NCBI RefSeq assembly: GCF_009389715.1
Contig: NC_052400.1
Span: 1,240,001-1,304,000 of the forward strand
Source of the DNA: Phoenix dactylifera
Lineage: Eukaryota > Streptophyta > Magnoliopsida > Arecales > Arecaceae
DNA length: 64,000 nucleotides
Direction: 5' to 3'
A model generated the notes under the pieces. That model saw only the letters and a list, made by a program, of their open reading frames with translations. It did not search any database and had not been told where the DNA came from. The position numbers and the translations under genes are program-made. Position 1 is the stretch's first letter. Each line of letters opens with the position of its first letter. This document shows, one piece after another, positions 10,424 to 22,340 of the stretch.

Positions 10424-12876
10424 TGTCACGCCCCGAACCCAGCACCCGGGTCCGGTACGCGACCGGCCGCATGAGCCCTAGAGCAGTGCCCTAAAGATCA
10501 TGCAAGGCCTATGATTAACAAAAATTCTAATAAATCCACAATTAATCTAGTAATTCAAATAGAGCAGTCCGACATGTCCAAAATAAACAAATTAGTTCAT
10601 TTACAAGCTCTTCAAATGTTCATCGACATCAAAGAAGGATAAACAACTAACTAACTAATGACTCTGGTGCTCGCACTCTACGCCCATCCCATCCAAAACT
10701 ATGCATCCTGCAACTCTGGTAAAGAAAAAGAAGAAAAGGGGGTGAGCTTTACAGCCCAGTAAGAATTCCTACACATCCATACCAACACAATAATAATATG
10801 AATTTGAAAGCCACGACAAATCGATGCACATTTCATGAAATCATAAACCGGCTATCAAAAGGCTCGAATAATCAATATAAGTATGTACGTCAAATATCAA
10901 TGAAAGTCCAACTACGCAAGAATGATATAGCATACGATAGCTCATAAATCTTCATTAATGTTTTCAATGCTTTTTCTTTCCATTCTATATTAACTTGATC
11001 CGGATCAATTATCTTTCCGACTTTGGGCTACATCCCGGTCACGTTTCTGGCCCGTGACGGGGCAATCGATAGTATCACATTTCCAGCCTGTGATGGGGCA
11101 ATCGATGGTATCACATTTCCAGCCTGTGACGGGGCAATCGATAATATCACATTTCCAGCCTGTGATGGGGCAATCAATAATAACGAGATAAGCCCAAAGT
11201 CCCTGTTCATTTAATCAATTCACAAACACACATCCATTCCCTTTTCCACTTTATTTCCGGCCTAGACTAACCATGGTCACGTTTCCGGCCCGTGACAGGG
11301 CAATCGCTATAACATGGTTAGTCCATACCACCACATCCATAAATTCAATTATGCAGGTATAAGTTATACACATACAAGCATCCATCACACTACCAACCAC
11401 AAGCCAACACGATCAAAATATAATTAAATATAAAACTATTTTGCTTTGTCTGGATCATAGCATATCAAACATATATAGTGCAAAAATATGTATATCATGT
11501 AGGATTGGCGTACAAGGATTCTTACTGAAATTGTAGACAGACTCAAACACAGATCTGGATTACAACCTACGAGCTGGGGTGCTGAGTCCCCTGATCAAAA
11601 CCTCCTGGCACCGCTGACTCTTCCCCTACAACATCAATTATAAATCACAAACTAAATTATTTAATATTAAAATATTCTGAACTATAATTCTCATCTGTTA
11701 TGGGGTCCATCATCAGGTCCCCAAACATCTCAATCCTCCCAGATCTAGGGCAGTCGGGATAGCCCGACTCCCATCTTGTACCACCGGCCTACGTCGTCGC
11801 CAGCCGTGGCCGCTGCCACGCCGGCGATGATGGCCGGTCCCGATAAAGAGACCAACAGAATGGATGATTCCTCTCTCTTCATGGTTGGGAATACATCTCC
11901 CCTTCCCCATTTCTTGGCCCAAGGGCAGCAGCCGCCACCTGCCCAATCCTCGGCCACCATTGGTCGAACCATCGCCGGCCACCCCTACTGCAGTCACCGG
12001 CGATGGTGGCCGGCCAAGAGAAAGAGAGAAGAAGAAGTCTCTTCCTCTTCTTCTTCTTTTCCTTCTCCTCTTATTATTATTATTATTATATTCTTATTTT
12101 CTCTCCTCCTCCTCCTTCTTCTTCTTCTTCTTCCTCTTTCCAACCAACACTGTCCCCTCCCCCTTCCTCCATTTCTTCCACGGAAAGGCCACTGACAGTG
12201 GCTCGACCCCCACCCGACGGCACCCAACCGCCGTCGCTGCCGCCGGTGGCCAACCGACGAGGGGAAGAGGAGGAGAGGATGGGATCCCGAGGAAGAAGAC
12301 CTCGGATCCACCCTCCCTCATCACATACACAGCCTAGAAAACTCTCTCCGACCCTCACATAGACCCGACCGACCCCCAATACCATGGATCCCGACCAACC
12401 GGCGGCCGGCGGCGGCGGCAAGATCCGAAAAAGAGAAGCCAAAACAGGGTATCCCTGTTTCGGACTCTTCTCCGGCGATCTCACTGGCCCTAAACCTAGT
12501 AAATGGAGTGCAAGGGAAGGTGCTGCACTTACCTCAGCCCGACGAGGTGCTCCGGTGATCTTTCCAGCGAGGAATCGGAGAGGAAACTCGGATTTTCCCC
12601 GCACGGGTCCAAAGTTTTTCTCCCGGTTTGTGGGGAAGGGAGGAGAGGCTTTCCGGCTTCCTCCACGGCCGACTGGTTCTCGGCTCCGGCGCTCGGTTTC
12701 CTCCGGCGATCGGCCTCTCCAACGATCCCCTCCAACGCCGCCGCCCCCCCCCCCCCCCTCTCCCATTCTCCTCTCTTCATCCACGATCGTGCCTAGGGCA
12801 CGATCGTATTTTATAGATGGGCCCGGCTTCTTCGGGCCGGCCCATCAAACCATTTTTTTTTTTCATGGGTATTACA
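10424..12876 (-). repeat. 5' LTR (right) of the LARD-like element
   Basis: 2453 bp and nearly identical to 5897-8489. It differs mainly by having four rather than eight 36-bp units and by small length changes in CTT and C runs. It carries the same TATA-like site and palindrome (about 12782-12806). Its inner end abuts the primer-binding site. Confidence 0.92.
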
Positions 12877-12881
12877 GCAGG

Positions 12882-14241
12882 CCAAAACATACGCCATGTT
12901 TTTGCCCATGGCCAGCAACCACAATTTTGTATCTCAACCACAGTTGATATCACAAACACATCATTTCACACATGTTGTCTAGTCGAGTTGCTTCTCTTTT
13001 TTCTCATCTTATAGTTATGCAAAAATTAAACACAAGTTAATATCTTGATCTAATTTCAACATTCGATTAGATGATATTAAATTATGCTAAATTACGGCAA
13101 ATATTCCATGAATAAATAATTTATAAAAATAAAAGATTGAACATTTGAAAGATTTAAAATTTGGGTATCTGAATTGGTAACGATATTGAGCAACGACTTG
13201 CCACGGGAAGAATCATGATACTGTGGTTTGCCAGTCATAGGCTGGAGCATGGTACTATACAATTAATGTCCTCGCAATGGAAAGATACATGGTACATTTG
13301 TTTGTCAATCATATCTTGCTATAGTGTAACCGTGGCTAGTTCAAATACTGGAAAAGCTAGATCAGCTCTGTATTAAACTAGATGATGATGATGATGATAA
13401 TCATGATGATATATGATTTGCATATCGAGCACTGATATTTTGATGATATATTGTACACATTTGAATTATTATAAAGCTCAATGCTTATACTGGTTTGTTA
13501 CATGTGAAATATATATGTATATAATTGTTTTGTTATCAATTGTGGGCACATGAATCTTATTATTTGCTTAGCATTTCTGCATGTGCACGCGAAATTCTTA
13601 CTAAGCGGTTAGCTCATATTATTATTTTATTTCCATTCCAAGCTGCAGGAGGCCTAGATTTATAGGATAAATTAAGAATTTTTGAGATAGTAATAATGAG
13701 GCTTTTGTATTTAACGAAAGATATCTGAAACCTGTATTTTCGACTATTCTACTTATTAGTTGCTAATGAAATATTTTACTTAACTTAAATTCTTATATTC
13801 TATTAGTGAGTGTTTTTGTTTGGATTATCGGGCACTGCATACCTTTGCAGGGTTGCTTCCTAGGGTAATACGTGGCTGTAACCTGTGCAAAGCCCAAATG
13901 ACGGGTTTGGGGCAGGTAGTTCTTTACAACTTGAGGAGGGCTCATGTGCGCACGGATTAAGAGTTAACAGTGAATCCAAAGTACCTTGCAAATAGATCTC
14001 ATGACCTTATTATAGTTAGTTCAATGGCGACACAGTGGTCCTAGCTTCTTGCATCAATGTAATTGTTATGCGCTCTTAATTACTTGCATAAAGTTCCAAG
14101 CTTTTTCACGATATGATTCATATAACCATGATTAGTAGGTTCACATGAATTTGTATAATTTAGGTATTAGGCATTTCATGTCTCATGAGGCTAAGTCCTA
14201 CGGGACATATGTGCCACTCATGGAGCTACGGCCCTTTGTAT
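12882..14241. other. Repeat-derived intergenic DNA
   Basis: It begins with GCCCATGGCCAGCAACCAC, possibly the continuation of the older LTR interrupted at 5896. Between 13560 and 13960, motifs such as TTCTTACTAAGCGGTTAGCTC are common in plant long LTRs, suggesting another old LTR piece on the plus strand. No gene is seen. A short ATG/GAT microsatellite lies near 13380-13400. Confidence 0.4.
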
Positions 14242-14755
14242 CACTACACAAAAAAAGAATATTACCGACTCTTATTTGCCGACGCTTATTCCAAGCGTCG
14301 GTCGTTGAAGTTAATATGTAATTAAAAGCATCGTCGGAAGCCAAAAAATCACCTTATTATAGTCTCACATCGGCGGATTTGAAAAAAAAAACTGTTTATA
14401 TAGCCAAACCCAACCACTCTACACGGATAGAATGAAGGTACCGATCGGGAAGGTTGCTTATATTTCTGAATGGAGGAGGAGAAGATGCAGACCGCAAATG
14501 GTATTTTTTTGGCAAATGGGAATTCGCGGAAATTCGCGACGCTTTAAAGCGTCAGGAAAGAGCGACGCTTTAAAGCGTCGGGAAAGAGTCGTCGCTAAAT
14601 TGGAATTAGCGACGCTTTTAAAAGCGTCGGAAAATATTTTTTTCACTGTAGCATAGGCGACGCTTTACTAAAGCGTCGGGATGGTTTTTACCGACGCTTT
14701 TAAGCGTCGCTAATAGCCAAAAAAAGCGTCGCTAATGTCCAAGTTTCTTGTAGTG
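14242..14755. mobile_element. Miniature CACTA element (MITE)
   Basis: Termini are CACTACACAAAAAAAG and CAAGTTTCTTGTAGTG. Subterminal copies of CGACGCTTTAAAGCGTCG-type palindromes are typical of the En/Spm (CACTA) superfamily. Flanking triplets (TAT, TTA) only approximate a 3-bp target duplication. It is a shorter relative of 53792-54418. It contains a GTCTCACATCG motif (14362-14372) 22 bp before TTTATATAG (14395-14403), and a T-run at 14503-14510. The 14432-14656 open frame is not coding. Confidence 0.85.
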
Positions 14756-15224
14756 TTATATCATGTGTGGCTCATCGGAAATAGAAAATTTCTTGATAAT
14801 TTATTGGTGGATTTGTGTAATCCGAAAACTTTTATGTTGGATATTAAATAGAAAATTTCTTCTTGTGATGGTTATTAAATAGAAAATTTCTTGGTATTTT
14901 CTGTTGGATTAATTTAATTCGGGCATCTCGAGAGGCGGATAAGTTCTACAGGATCATTTAATTCCATTTTTTGCTTGCCTAGCTCGTGTGCAGCTTGAAA
15001 ATTTAATTTCTTTTGCTCTTGCATGTGTTACGGCCCGGTATAAACTGAGGCTCGGAAAAGTGTTTAAAATTTTTGAAGTTGATGAAATAACTAAAACGAG
15101 GAGTCATTCATCAACAATATATATTATTGCTTATGCAAACTGATTGGTATTGTTTGCTTATTCAAATAGAACAGTACAAATAATTGCGTCCAAATTTTCC
15201 ATCAAGAAGCTTGTATGCAGTTTT
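14756..15224. repeat. GLP downstream block before GLP2
   Basis: Same 3' flank as GLP1, GLP3 and GLP7, including TTGCCTAGCTCGTGTGCAGC and the TATTAAATAGAAAATTTCTT repeat. Probably contains the GLP2 3' UTR. No other feature is seen. Confidence 0.7.
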
Positions 15225-16077
15225 CTAGTTGTTGTTGTCCATCCAGAATTGGGCCTGGAGCCAGTCCACAGTCTTCTTGTCCAATTGAAAGGCCTTGGCA
15301 AGAACATAATCCGAGATTGGTGGCTTCGCTCCAAAGACTGCATTGGCTATGGTGATCACGCCAGGGTTTTGGCTGCTGAGAGCGGCAATAGCAACAGCAT
15401 TTGTCTTCCCATAGTTGAATTGGAAATGGATGAGGCCTTGAGGAAATACGAACACATCGCCCTTGTTGAGGACCTTAGTGAAGAGCTGGTTGTTAGGGTT
15501 ATTAGAAGTGACGAAGCCGACATGGAGTGTGCCTTCCAGCACCGTAAGGATCTCGGTTCCCCTTGGGTGGATGTGAGGAGGGTTGACTCCATAGGGTGCA
15601 AAGTCCAGGCGAGCCAGCGAGATGCCAAGCGTGTTGAGCCCAGGAATTTGGTTCACGTTGACTTGAGTCACATTAGACCCTAGTTTGTTCCCTGTGTCGC
15701 GGTGCTTGTCGAGGCCATAGAAGAAGAAATCTTCGGCTTTGGCAAGCTTCGGGTCCTTGCAGACGAACCCATTTACAAGCACTGCATGAACAATTGCAAG
15801 GAAGAGGTAAGTTTGTATAACGACATATGATAAAAACTCATCATTAGTATCCTTGAAGTTTAGTTGGACAGCTGGTAACTTCAGGAAAATTACACACCAT
15901 GCTTGCTAATTACATATTTAGCAACTAATAACTAATAATAAGGTAGATGTTGTGAATAGGAGTACCATTTGATTTAAGATCAGCAACACAGAAGTCCTGG
16001 AGTTGACTAGGATCAGAAGCAATGGCATGAGATGAAGCCAGAGCAAGGAGAGCAAGGAAGAGGAAATGGGCAGCCAT
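15225..16077 (-). CDS. GLP: Germin-like protein 2 of the array
   Basis: Exon 1 is 15966-16077 and exon 2 is 15225-15781, with a 184-bp GT-AG intron; product 222 aa. It has the same signal peptide as GLP1, Cys30/Cys45, the Asn74 sequon, Mn ligands His107/His109/Glu114 and His156, and a KGD triplet at 144-146. A visible difference from GLP1 is His instead of Pro at position 64 (DKHRDT). The start was chosen because it opens the conserved 112-bp signal-peptide exon in every copy. Class A promoter and the A/B-type 3' flank. Predicted secreted apoplastic cupin; enzyme activity not assignable. Confidence 0.96.
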
Positions 16078-16230
16078 CTATTCTCTCTTTCTAGCTAGCA
16101 GAAGAATGGCCAAGGGATTTGGAGCAAGGTGTTATGGGAGGAGTTGATATATATATATAGAAGGAGCGTGGGACTAGGCCTTTGATAAGGCTTGATTTAG
16201 TCATGCGACTTCGTAAAGGCAAGAAGAGTA
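16078..16230 (-). promoter_or_regulatory. GLP2 core promoter, class A
   Basis: TATATATATATC on the minus strand (about 16147-16159), preceded by AGTCCCACGCTCC, as for GLP1 and GLP6. The leader between TATA and ATG keeps the GCTAGCAGAAGAATGGCC stretch found across the array. Confidence 0.7.
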
Positions 16231-17235
16231 AACCATATTAGATAAATTGCATGCCATGGTTCTCTAATGTTTCTCCATGTGTTTGTTGTTGTCTCAGTAA
16301 AAGTTTGACGAAGTATCGCTGATGACGTCTGTGGCGAGTCAATTAGGAAGAAGCAGTCCAGAGAAAGGAAAAGGAGAGATTATAGCTTCAAGTAAACCAT
16401 CCAGACATATATCATGATGGTTTCTCTTACTCCCTATTATTAGAATTTTTTAATATCAGTTGTGGTCTTCTTTCAACAATATACTTGGAGTTGTTGGAGA
16501 CTGCCTGAGAGGAATCGACGCCGTCCATGGCAAATGTTTCTCGAACCGTGCTTTTGATCGCATCTCACCGAGAAATCACCAGTTCGTTTACTATGTCATA
16601 CAACTGCGTTTTCTGAAAACGAGTAACGATGTGATTTGAGGAAGACAATAGATTTCCAAGGGAGCAGCGGAAACCACCTAACTGGTTAAAATAGCGAATA
16701 AGACGACGACATGCACCTTGCTTTTTACCGGAAGCATTTTCTATTACAATGGGGTGTTGGTCCCATTCAAGAACCCCATGATGTGTTCAGACAATGCGGA
16801 GACTTCCAGAGTTTTTTTTCCCCTTATAATAAACTGCATTAGTCCATAATTACGTCAAATGAATCAGTTATTATAATATCAAAATCTAAAAGCTTAAGTG
16901 TTTTCTTCAAGTGCCGATCAGTTATCAGTCCCTTTTCATCATTGCATGTAACGTTTACGTGCCAGATATCAGTTCATATGCAATGGAATAAGAATATTAC
17001 AAACAATTTTGGTTTTACTTATGATGACTTCGATCTCTCCATGGTTACCAAAGCTTTTCACATTAGTTTTGGTAGTGTAAGATGGGTGGCTAAAATTCTA
17101 GAAAATGATATTTATGGAATGATTATTTTAGATGACATTTGGCATCACTTTCATTTTTTTTATTTTCAAAAAAAATATTTTTTATTTTCAAATTTCAAAA
17201 TATAAAATTTTGTAGTCTGGTCAATTACTTTTAAA
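16231..17235. repeat. GLP-unit upstream block, class A copy
   Basis: Collinear with 3791-4784 and 37290-38200. The open frame 16942-17205 is not maintained in the paralogous blocks and is rejected as a gene. Confidence 0.65.
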
Positions 17236-17700
17236 ATTGCATGATGATATGGGTCAGGGCAACGGTACAGCTGGAGGAGATAGTGGTGATAGTGGCAGCA
17301 ATTAAAAGGGTGCTATGATGTTGCTGTGGTGACAGTGCTAGTAGGGCCACTGATGATGTAGTGGTTACAGTGATAACAGTGGTGGTGGTATGGTAAAGAT
17401 TAGTGGCATCAGCGATGTGGTGGAGGTGTTGAGGTTGGTAGTTGCGGTGGTGAGAGCTACGACAATACAGATATGGTGGAGATGACAACGATAACAATGA
17501 TGGTGGTGATGGTGGAATGACGTGGTGGTGGTAGCAATTGTGGCAGTAGTGATATAACAACAGTTGCAGTAGTTGTAGTACTAGTAGTAGTGATGATAGT
17601 GGAGACAATAGTACAGTATCCATTGTAATGGTGATGGTGGAGATAATGGTGGTAGCAGTGGTAAAGGCGATGGTGGTTATGGTGTTGGGATGGTGGTAAT
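17236..17700. repeat. GGT/GAT-rich imperfect repeat
   Basis: Longer copy of the trinucleotide-rich block, closely matched at 38210-38665 before GLP6. The 130-codon reverse frame here is repeat-derived. Confidence 0.7.
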
Positions 17701-19020
17701 AGACATGAGTATTATTTTAAAAAAGAGTAAAAATAAAAAAAATTACCATTATTTTTTTAGAATAATAAAAATATTTTTTAAACGTTTATTTTGCCTTGGT
17801 TTCTCTGATTTTGTTTTCAAAATAAAAATAAATTAAATATAAATACAGCGCCAAATAGGCCCTTACTTGGCAAACCTCTCTCAATACCTGCCCTAGCTGT
17901 CAGGTTGAAGAAATGTGATATCCGAGATCAAAGGTCCTTTGTTGTAAATTGAAATCAACCCTGCAAAGTCAAGAGGAATTATCTATTGAAGAAAACAACA
18001 ACTTGGCAAAATGTATGAGACTCATGAGGCATCCAATCCACTATTGGTCTGCAAAAAAAAGGGGAGAGGGGGGGGGGGGGGGGGGGTGTTGTCTTGTAGC
18101 CACATAATTGTCCTAGATGATTATAATTAGCCCTTAAAAGTTTACTGCTTGGTGATGCATTACAAAATTTTGAGACATTAATATTGCAAATGGGTCCTTG
18201 GCTCAGTGGTAGAGTATCAAGAGGTTACTGGTTCCCTTTAAAAAATTAGTATTTTGTATTGTATGATGACATAACATAAAAGTTTAATTTTTGATTCCTA
18301 TTTTCTATTACAATGGAAAAATATTATTTGGTTTCTCATTAATACAACTCAAATTATTTTATGATTTTTAGAACCATTATGATGGTCTTTTAATGAGGAA
18401 TAGTTGTAATGGGATATGGCATTATTGAAACCTTGGTTGTAATTATTTTTTTTATAGGGGATTACCAAGTAATAGAGAATATCATAAGATTGAAACTCGA
18501 GATCCTTAATTGCATAATTATAGAAATAAAAAATACAAACTTAAATTATTATGATAGTAAAAGTATGTTAAATTAGTTTTCAAAAAATTGCCTCATAGGT
18601 AAGCTTTTGAAAAACACATTTTTGATGCATCTCAAATAGAGCTTTTGCCTAAGAACTTCAAGTTCGAGATTTTCTTAGCAGATTTTTTTTTCAACTTTTG
18701 GAGGAAGTAGAATGCTGTTCCAAAATAATAAATAAAAAAATAGAATTTTGTCTCGATCTGAAGACTAGTATCTCTGCACAAAATCCAAGCCGACCATCAC
18801 AGAACAATGAAGGATGCAGAAAATAAGTGGAAGAAGGACAAAGCTGGCTAGGTGGGTAGCGCCCGGCGGCCTAAATTATTTAGAATGGTGTGGCCCAATT
18901 CATCCAATCAAGAAATAGAAGTTCGATTAGAGCAAGAAAATATGTTAAGAGTTATCAATGGTGGGTCCTTCGATAGTTGATAATGAAGAGGCCGACAAGT
19001 TAGGTGATTGCCTGAATTAC
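17701..19020. repeat. Intergenic block shared by GLP2-GLP3 and GLP6-GLP7
   Basis: Matches 38670-38964 plus 49153-50240 across the insertion site of the large CACTA element. It includes a 19-base G run (18068-18086) absent from the other copy and the tRNA-Cys relic at 18192. No protein gene is seen. It preserves the unfilled insertion sites of the CACTA element (near 17988) and of a TRIM (near 19003). Confidence 0.75.
18192..18236 (+). pseudogene. tRNA-Cys-like relic lacking the anticodon arm
   Basis: GGGTCCTTGGCTCAGTGGTA corresponds to the 5' part and A box of plant tRNA-Cys, followed by AGAGGTTACTGGTTCCC from the variable and T arms. Compared with 49327-49383 about 15 bases covering the anticodon are missing. 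The 3' acceptor half is absent in both copies. Confidence 0.6.
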
Positions 19021-19425
19021 TTTTGTGTTGGATATTAAATAAAAAATTTCTTGTTGTGCTGGTTATTAAATAGAAAATATCTTGGTGCCTTTTGTTGGGT
19101 TCATGTATTCAAGGGTCTCACGGGGCCGACAAGTTACATAGGATATGCATCCATTTTTCACTTTCCTAGCTTGTGTGCAGCTTGAAAGTTTCATTTATGT
19201 TGCTCTTGCATGTGTAAAAATTATAAGCCCGGCCAGGTATAAACTGAGGCTAGGAAAAGTGTTTAAAGTTTTTGAAGTCAATGAAATAACTAAAACGAGG
19301 AGTCGTTCATCAACAATATTATATATTATTGCTTATCCAAACTGATAGGTATTGTTTGCTTATTCAAATAGAATAGTACAAATAATTGCGTCCAAATTTT
19401 CCATCAAGAAGGTTGAATGCAGTTT
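19021..19425. repeat. GLP downstream block before GLP3
   Basis: Shared 3' flank of the A/B-type genes, closest to 50670-51087 before GLP7 (both have GGATATGCATCCATTTTTCA). Likely holds the GLP3 3' UTR. Confidence 0.7.
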
Positions 19426-20272
19426 CTAGTTGTTGTTGTCCATCCAGAATTGGGCCTGGAGCCAGTCCACGGTCTTCTTGTCCAATTGGAATGCCTTGGC
19501 AAGAACATAATCAGAGATTGGTGGCTTCGCTCCAAAGACTGCATTGGCTATGGTGATCACGCCAGGGTTCTGGCTGCTGAGACCGGCAATGGCAACAGCA
19601 TTTGTCTTCCCATAGTTGAATTGGAAATGGATGAGGCCTTGAGGAAATACGAACACATCGCCCTTGTTGAGGACCTTAGTGAAGAGCTGGTTGTTGGGGT
19701 TATTAGAAGTGACGAAGCCGACATGGAGCGTGCCTTCCAACACCGTAAGGATCTCGGTTCCCCTTGGGTGGATGTGAGGAGGGTTGACTCCATAGGGTGC
19801 AAAGTCCAGGCGAGCCAGCGAGATGCCAAGCGTGTTGAGCCCAGGAATTTGGTTCACGTTGACTTGAGTCACATTAGACCCTAGTTTGTTCCTTGTGTCG
19901 CGGGGCTTGTCAAGGCCAGAGAAGAAGAAGTCTTCGGCTTTGGCAAGCTTCGGGTCCTTGCAGACGAACCCATTTACAAGCACTGCATGAACAATTGCAA
20001 GAAAGGTAAGTATATACAACGACATAAGATAAAAACTCATCATTAGTATCTTTGAAGTTGGGTTGACAGCTGGTAACTTCAGGAAAATTACCCACCATGC
20101 ATGCTAATTACATACTTAGTAACTAATAACCAATAAGGTAGATGTCGTGAAGAGGAGTACCATTTGATTTAAGATCAGCAACACAGAAGTCCTGGAGTTG
20201 ACTAGGATCAGAAGCAATGGCATGAGATGAAGCCAGAGCAAGGAGAGCAAGGAAGAGGAAATGGGCAGCCAT
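19426..20272 (-). CDS. GLP: Germin-like protein 3 of the array
   Basis: Exons 20161-20272 and 19426-19982 with a 178-bp intron; 222 aa. Signal peptide 1-21, Cys30/Cys45, Asn74-Val-Thr, Mn ligands His107, His109, Glu114, His156 and KGD are all intact. Distinctive residues include [12 protein letters not shown] (59-70). The frame stays open from exon 2 back into the intron (to 20043), where it would encode a hydrophobic [14 protein letters not shown] leader; I regard the spliced form as the real one because exon 1 is conserved in every copy. Class B promoter, shared with GLP7. Confidence 0.95.
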
Positions 20273-20400
20273 CTATTCTCTCTTAATTTCTAGCTAGCAG
20301 AAGAATAGCCAAGGGATTTGGAGCGAGGTATTGTGGCCAAATAGCTTGGAGCAGTGGATATATATAGGGCCGGGGGAGATGTGGGACTTTGCCCGTTAAG
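20273..20400 (-). promoter_or_regulatory. GLP3 core promoter, class B
   Basis: TATATATATCC on the minus strand (about 20357-20366). Ten bases upstream lies GTCCCACATCTC (about 20377-20387), close to the plant snRNA USE consensus but too near the TATA box for a snRNA-type promoter. GLP7 has the same layout with a shorter gap. Confidence 0.65.
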
Positions 20401-21215
20401 AGGCTTGAATCAGTCGTGCAACTTTTTTATTAAAAGAGGAAGAATATTGCCATGTTAGGTGACGGTTTTCTAATGTTTCCCATGGACTTGTTCTCGTCTC
20501 GGTGACAATATATGTGGATGGAAGACTGTGACAAAGTAGTTCGGAGACAAAAGAAAACGAGATATTGTTATATCAATCCGTCCACCCAAAGTAGTTCTCT
20601 AATTGCAACCAATACCGAATCGTTACAGAGCTTTATTATATTCAACTGAGGTTTTTGATCTGGTCGCAATAAGAAATCATCAGCCGACCTATTAGCTCAT
20701 GCCGCTTTGATTTACCAGGGGAAATAACGTGATACGGAAGCCCTTGTGGTTTCCAAGGTAGCAGTTGAAGCCACCAAACTGGCTGAATTAGCGTCTCGGC
20801 AAGCTTTTGACCGGTAGCTTTTTCTAGGATGGACAAAGCCACAATATTTTTAATTATGTATTTGTATAATATTATTGGCGTCTTCAAGCCTTTATAGTGC
20901 AATTGTTTTATCATAGCCTAGCATTTTTTCTAGAAGAATTTAATTTGGCCTTGCTAATAAATAGGGATCTTTTTTATGTTAAAATCATTCCTCTTTTTTT
21001 TTTTGTGATTGAGAAAAGCCATTCACATATTATGAGGGCTAGTACGCTTCCATAACATTGGGGTAACACAAATTGTTGTCTTATTTTTTGGATGGTGTTT
21101 TAGCAGCCAAGTATTGTGTTTTTATGAATTCCATTTAGATGATAGTTGTAGTGGATTAATAAGCTGAAGTATGGAGGTCTCGATAGGCAAAAAGGATAGG
21201 GGGCCTCTTATACTA
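20401..21215. other. GLP3 upstream region, no gene seen
   Basis: The first 250 bases are related to GLP7 upstream sequence (52060-52400). The rest is AT-rich with no supportable frame; the 90-codon reverse frame at 20642-20914 has no recognisable domain and no paralogue. Confidence 0.5.
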
Positions 21216-21530
21216 TATTAAGATCCTATCTAAAAATTCAGTCATTTAGATGGATGGGTTTACGAGTATACAACCACTACAAAAGTCTTTAACCTATCTA
21301 ACATAGGACTATTATTCCTCAACACCATCTCTTACGCATAGAGCCTGAGGGACATGGAACCCAAAATAAGAGGCAATATATGGATGAGTATGTAGAAGCA
21401 TGGAGGTTTTGGTTGGCAGGAATAATTGGTGGGCTCTGATACCATGTTAAGACCTTATCTAATAACTCGGGCATTTATATAGATGCACCAAAGAGTATAT
21501 AAGCACTACAAGAGTTTTAACCTATCTGAG
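21216..21530 (-). mobile_element. Old TRIM (miniature LTR element), third family
   Basis: Two related blocks at 21216-21324 and from 21445 share TTAAGAYCYTATCTAA and ATAACCACTACAAAAGT-like sequence. The first block ends CTCAACA, so read on the minus strand it begins TGTTGAGG. Between them, next to the second block, is GGGCTCTGATACCA, the reverse complement of the Met-tRNA primer site. Total about 315 bp with no coding capacity. It is old; its right terminus is unclear. Confidence 0.6.
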
Positions 21531-22340
21531 ATTACGTTTTGAGGATAGGATTCAATATCGATGATCTAAATTATTGGATGAGATTTAATATCTTTAAGCT
21601 ACGTATAGACCAAGTGTGTAATTTAGAGACCTCAGCATGCACATCAAGTGGTTAAAAATATGTATTGCTCCTATTATTTAAACAATCATTTTTTTGGCGT
21701 GTAAACAATTAATATATAGTAGAATTAATTATAGTGCATTCACGGATAGTAGGTACGTAGTTCACTAAAATTCCAATTGATCAAAGATTTAAATAAAAAA
21801 CCTAAAAGTTATGCAGTGTCAAAATCGTCAGTAGTTTAGGACAAATCTGAGAACACCGTAAATACTGAACAACTAAAATGAATGGACAAGCGGCGTTTGC
21901 ATCTTCAGACGATAGTTCTTAGAGAACATACATATCCTGTATCTATCACACACAGAAATCTGGAGAGATCCATCGATCTCATGCTGTGGCTGCAAGGATT
22001 GATCATGATTCCTAAAGAACGGATTGCTTGGTTTGTTGGTACTTTTTAAGGTTCGAAGAAGTGCATGTTGAAGCTTTTGAAGTTGATGAGATAAATAAAA
22101 CGAACAGTCCCTGCACATTCATAACATACTCGCAGGATTCATTGGAACTCCATCTGATCATTATACCAGAAGCAAGACAAATATTAACTGATGAAAGTAA
22201 TTCTCTTTAATCGTATAATGTTGGAAACATATGTTAACTCAAACAAATATGTGCAAACAAAAGGACAGTGTTTGCTTATTCAAACCATTACAAGAAAACC
22301 AATCCAAATATCAGATATCAAGTAGTTCGCATGCAGTTGC
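21531..22340. repeat. GLP4/GLP5-type downstream block
   Basis: From about 21710 the sequence parallels 26740-27364 downstream of GLP5 (TGCATTCACRGATAGTAG, ATCAAAGATTTAAAT, ATCCTGTATMTRTCACAC), so it is the class C 3' flank. No independent gene is seen. Confidence 0.65.

Larger units (their letters stand above)
5897..12876 (-). mobile_element. Non-autonomous LTR retrotransposon with very long LTRs (LARD-like)
   Basis: Complete in structure: LTRs at 5897-8489 and 10424-12876 begin and end TG...CA (read on the minus strand), and the 5-bp target duplication GCAGG lies at 5892-5896 and 12877-12881. The primer-binding site (TGGTATCAGAGC, minus strand) is at 10409-10420 beside the right LTR, and a purine tract (about 8490-8510) lies beside the left LTR, which fixes minus orientation. 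The 1.9-kb interior has no recognisable gag or pol, so it would depend on proteins from another element. The LTRs differ at few sites apart from tandem-repeat number, so insertion is recent. Confidence 0.92.
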
